Assembly: GCA_017460915.1 (NCBI GenBank) | Contig: JAFUAA010000048.1 | Location: 62,001 to 126,000, forward strand | Direction: 5' to 3' | DNA: 64,000 nucleotides | Origin: Bacteroidales bacterium | GTDB taxonomy: Bacteria > Bacteroidota > Bacteroidia > Bacteroidales > F082 | In this document: positions 63,340 to 64,000 of the stretch, one piece after another | How positions within the stretch are numbered: position 1 is the stretch's first letter | How the letters are laid out: each line of letters starts with the position of its first letter | Program-made: the position numbers and the translations under genes | The notes under the pieces: generated by a model | What the model saw: only the letters and a program-made list of their open reading frames with translations | What the model was told of the DNA's origin: nothing | The model's database searches: none

Positions 63340-64000
63340 ATGTGTGGAATAGTTGCTTATGTAGGTCGTCAAGAGGCCTACCCGATTCTCATCGAAGGCT
63401 TGAAGCGCCTCGAATATCGAGGCTACGACAGTGCTGGCGTGGCACTGCTCAATGATGCTGACGAACTCAATGTATACAAAGCCAAAGGAAAGGTCTCCGA
63501 CTTGGAGGTCTTTGCTGCTCCCAAGGATGTCAGCGGGCATATTGGAATTGCGCATACGCGATGGGCCACCCACGGCGAACCCAATCAGGTGAACGCCCAT
63601 CCGCATCGCTCGCAGTCGGGCAACATTGCCCTGATTCACAACGGCATCATCGAGAATTATCTCAGCCTGTGCAAGGAATTGGAGAAGCGAGGCTTTGTCT
63701 TCCAATCGTCGACCGACACCGAAGTGCTGACCAACCTCATCGAGGATGTCCAGCTCAGCGAACATGTCGACCTTTACGAGGCCGTTCGCATCGCCTTGAA
63801 CCATGTGGTGGGAGCCTATGCCATCGCCATTGTCGAGAAAGGTCACCCCGACCAACTCATCGCCGCCCGCAAAGGAAGTCCGATGGTCATCGGCATCGGC
63901 GAGGATGAGTATTTCATCGCTTCGGACGCCACGCCCATCGTGGGGCGCACGCAAAAAGTGGTTTATCTTGAAGATGAACAAGTGGTGCGCATCAAGTTGG
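63340..64000 (+). CDS. glmS: Glucosamine-6-phosphate synthase (isomerising), N-terminal part
   Basis: The gene runs off the right edge; 220 residues are visible. It opens MCGIVAYVGRQEAYPILIEG with the N-terminal nucleophile cysteine of class II glutamine amidotransferases, then RLEYRGYDSAGVAL, HTRWATHGEPNQVNAHPH and LIHNGIIENY, all part of the glutaminase domain. The isomerase half lies outside the window. It makes glucosamine 6-phosphate for peptidoglycan and lipid A. Confidence 0.95.
   Translation, partial: MCGIVAYVGRQEAYPILIEGLKRLEYRGYDSAGVALLNDADELNVYKAKGKVSDLEVFAAPKDVSGHIGIAHTRWATHGEPNQVNAHPHRSQSGNIALIHNGIIENYLSLCKELEKRGFVFQSSTDTEVLTNLIEDVQLSEHVDLYEAVRIALNHVVGAYAIAIVEKGHPDQLIAARKGSPMVIGIGEDEYFIASDATPIVGRTQKVVYLEDEQVVRIKL

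Overview
This 64 kb window looks like chromosome of an uncultured Bacteroidales (phylum Bacteroidota), probably from a gut or rumen community. The evidence is: promoters of the Bacteroidetes type (TAnnTTTG about 20 nt downstream of a TTG/TTTG box) in front of most transcription units; two proteins with type IX secretion (T9SS) C-terminal sorting domains; GldH beside a PSP1/RicT protein and PBP1A; DUF3098 between ftsX and uppP; a GH97 (SusB-like) enzyme; and many lipoproteins and outer-membrane proteins. No rRNA, phage, plasmid or CRISPR locus was seen. There is one tRNA (Pro, CGG) and one strong candidate structured RNA.

Layout. 1-2.5 kb: end of an AsmA-like gene, a TPR/HTH membrane regulator and a frameshifted T9SS protein. 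2.8-10.7 kb: an AlbA-type ATP-binding regulator with an operator-like repeat field, glyS, then queA, a lipoprotein, truB, uppP, DUF3098 and ftsX on the minus strand (envelope and tRNA modification). 10.8-18.7 kb: decayed accessory genes (T9SS protein, TPR/HTH regulator, AlbA-type gene with a 21-bp minisatellite) around an intact acyl-CoA carboxyltransferase. 18.7-29.5 kb: GH97, rlmN, L,D-transpeptidase, a GT39-like membrane protein, an Ig-like lipoprotein, a DUF4143 ATPase between 43-bp direct repeats, and aspS. 29.5-36.4 kb: a complete RAYT/REP element, lipoproteins, pfkA-comB, DUF1846 and a nonsense-mutated outer-membrane protein. 36.4-49.5 kb: glyA, glnS, an OstA-like LPS transport protein, a broken Abi gene, gpmA, an Omp85-like barrel, mntP, tRNA-Pro, a U32 protein, a PHP phosphatase, a lipocalin and a second DUF4143 ATPase. 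49.7-64 kb: purC and phoH separated by a second RAYT/REP element, a SAM hydroxide adenosyltransferase, PAP2, a 6S-like RNA, a GtrA/GtrB/membrane-Gtr cluster, obgE, PBP1A-gldH-ricT, lemA and the start of glmS.

The most interesting themes are: (1) three ATP-binding regulator or ATPase-nuclease genes (AlbA type at 2.8-4.3 kb; DUF4143 at 26.2-27.5 and 48.4-49.5 kb), each with its own short-repeat cluster at its promoter and, in one case, the same repeat at both ends of the gene; (2) several families of short palindromes, including a family of constant 28-bp length, some of which sit in frame inside genes; (3) two RAYT transposases, each with its own REP set in mirror symmetry; (4) frameshifts and nonsense codons confined to secreted, regulatory or defence genes while every housekeeping gene is intact. 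Everything here is read from sequence alone; family assignments rest on recognised motifs, not on searches.
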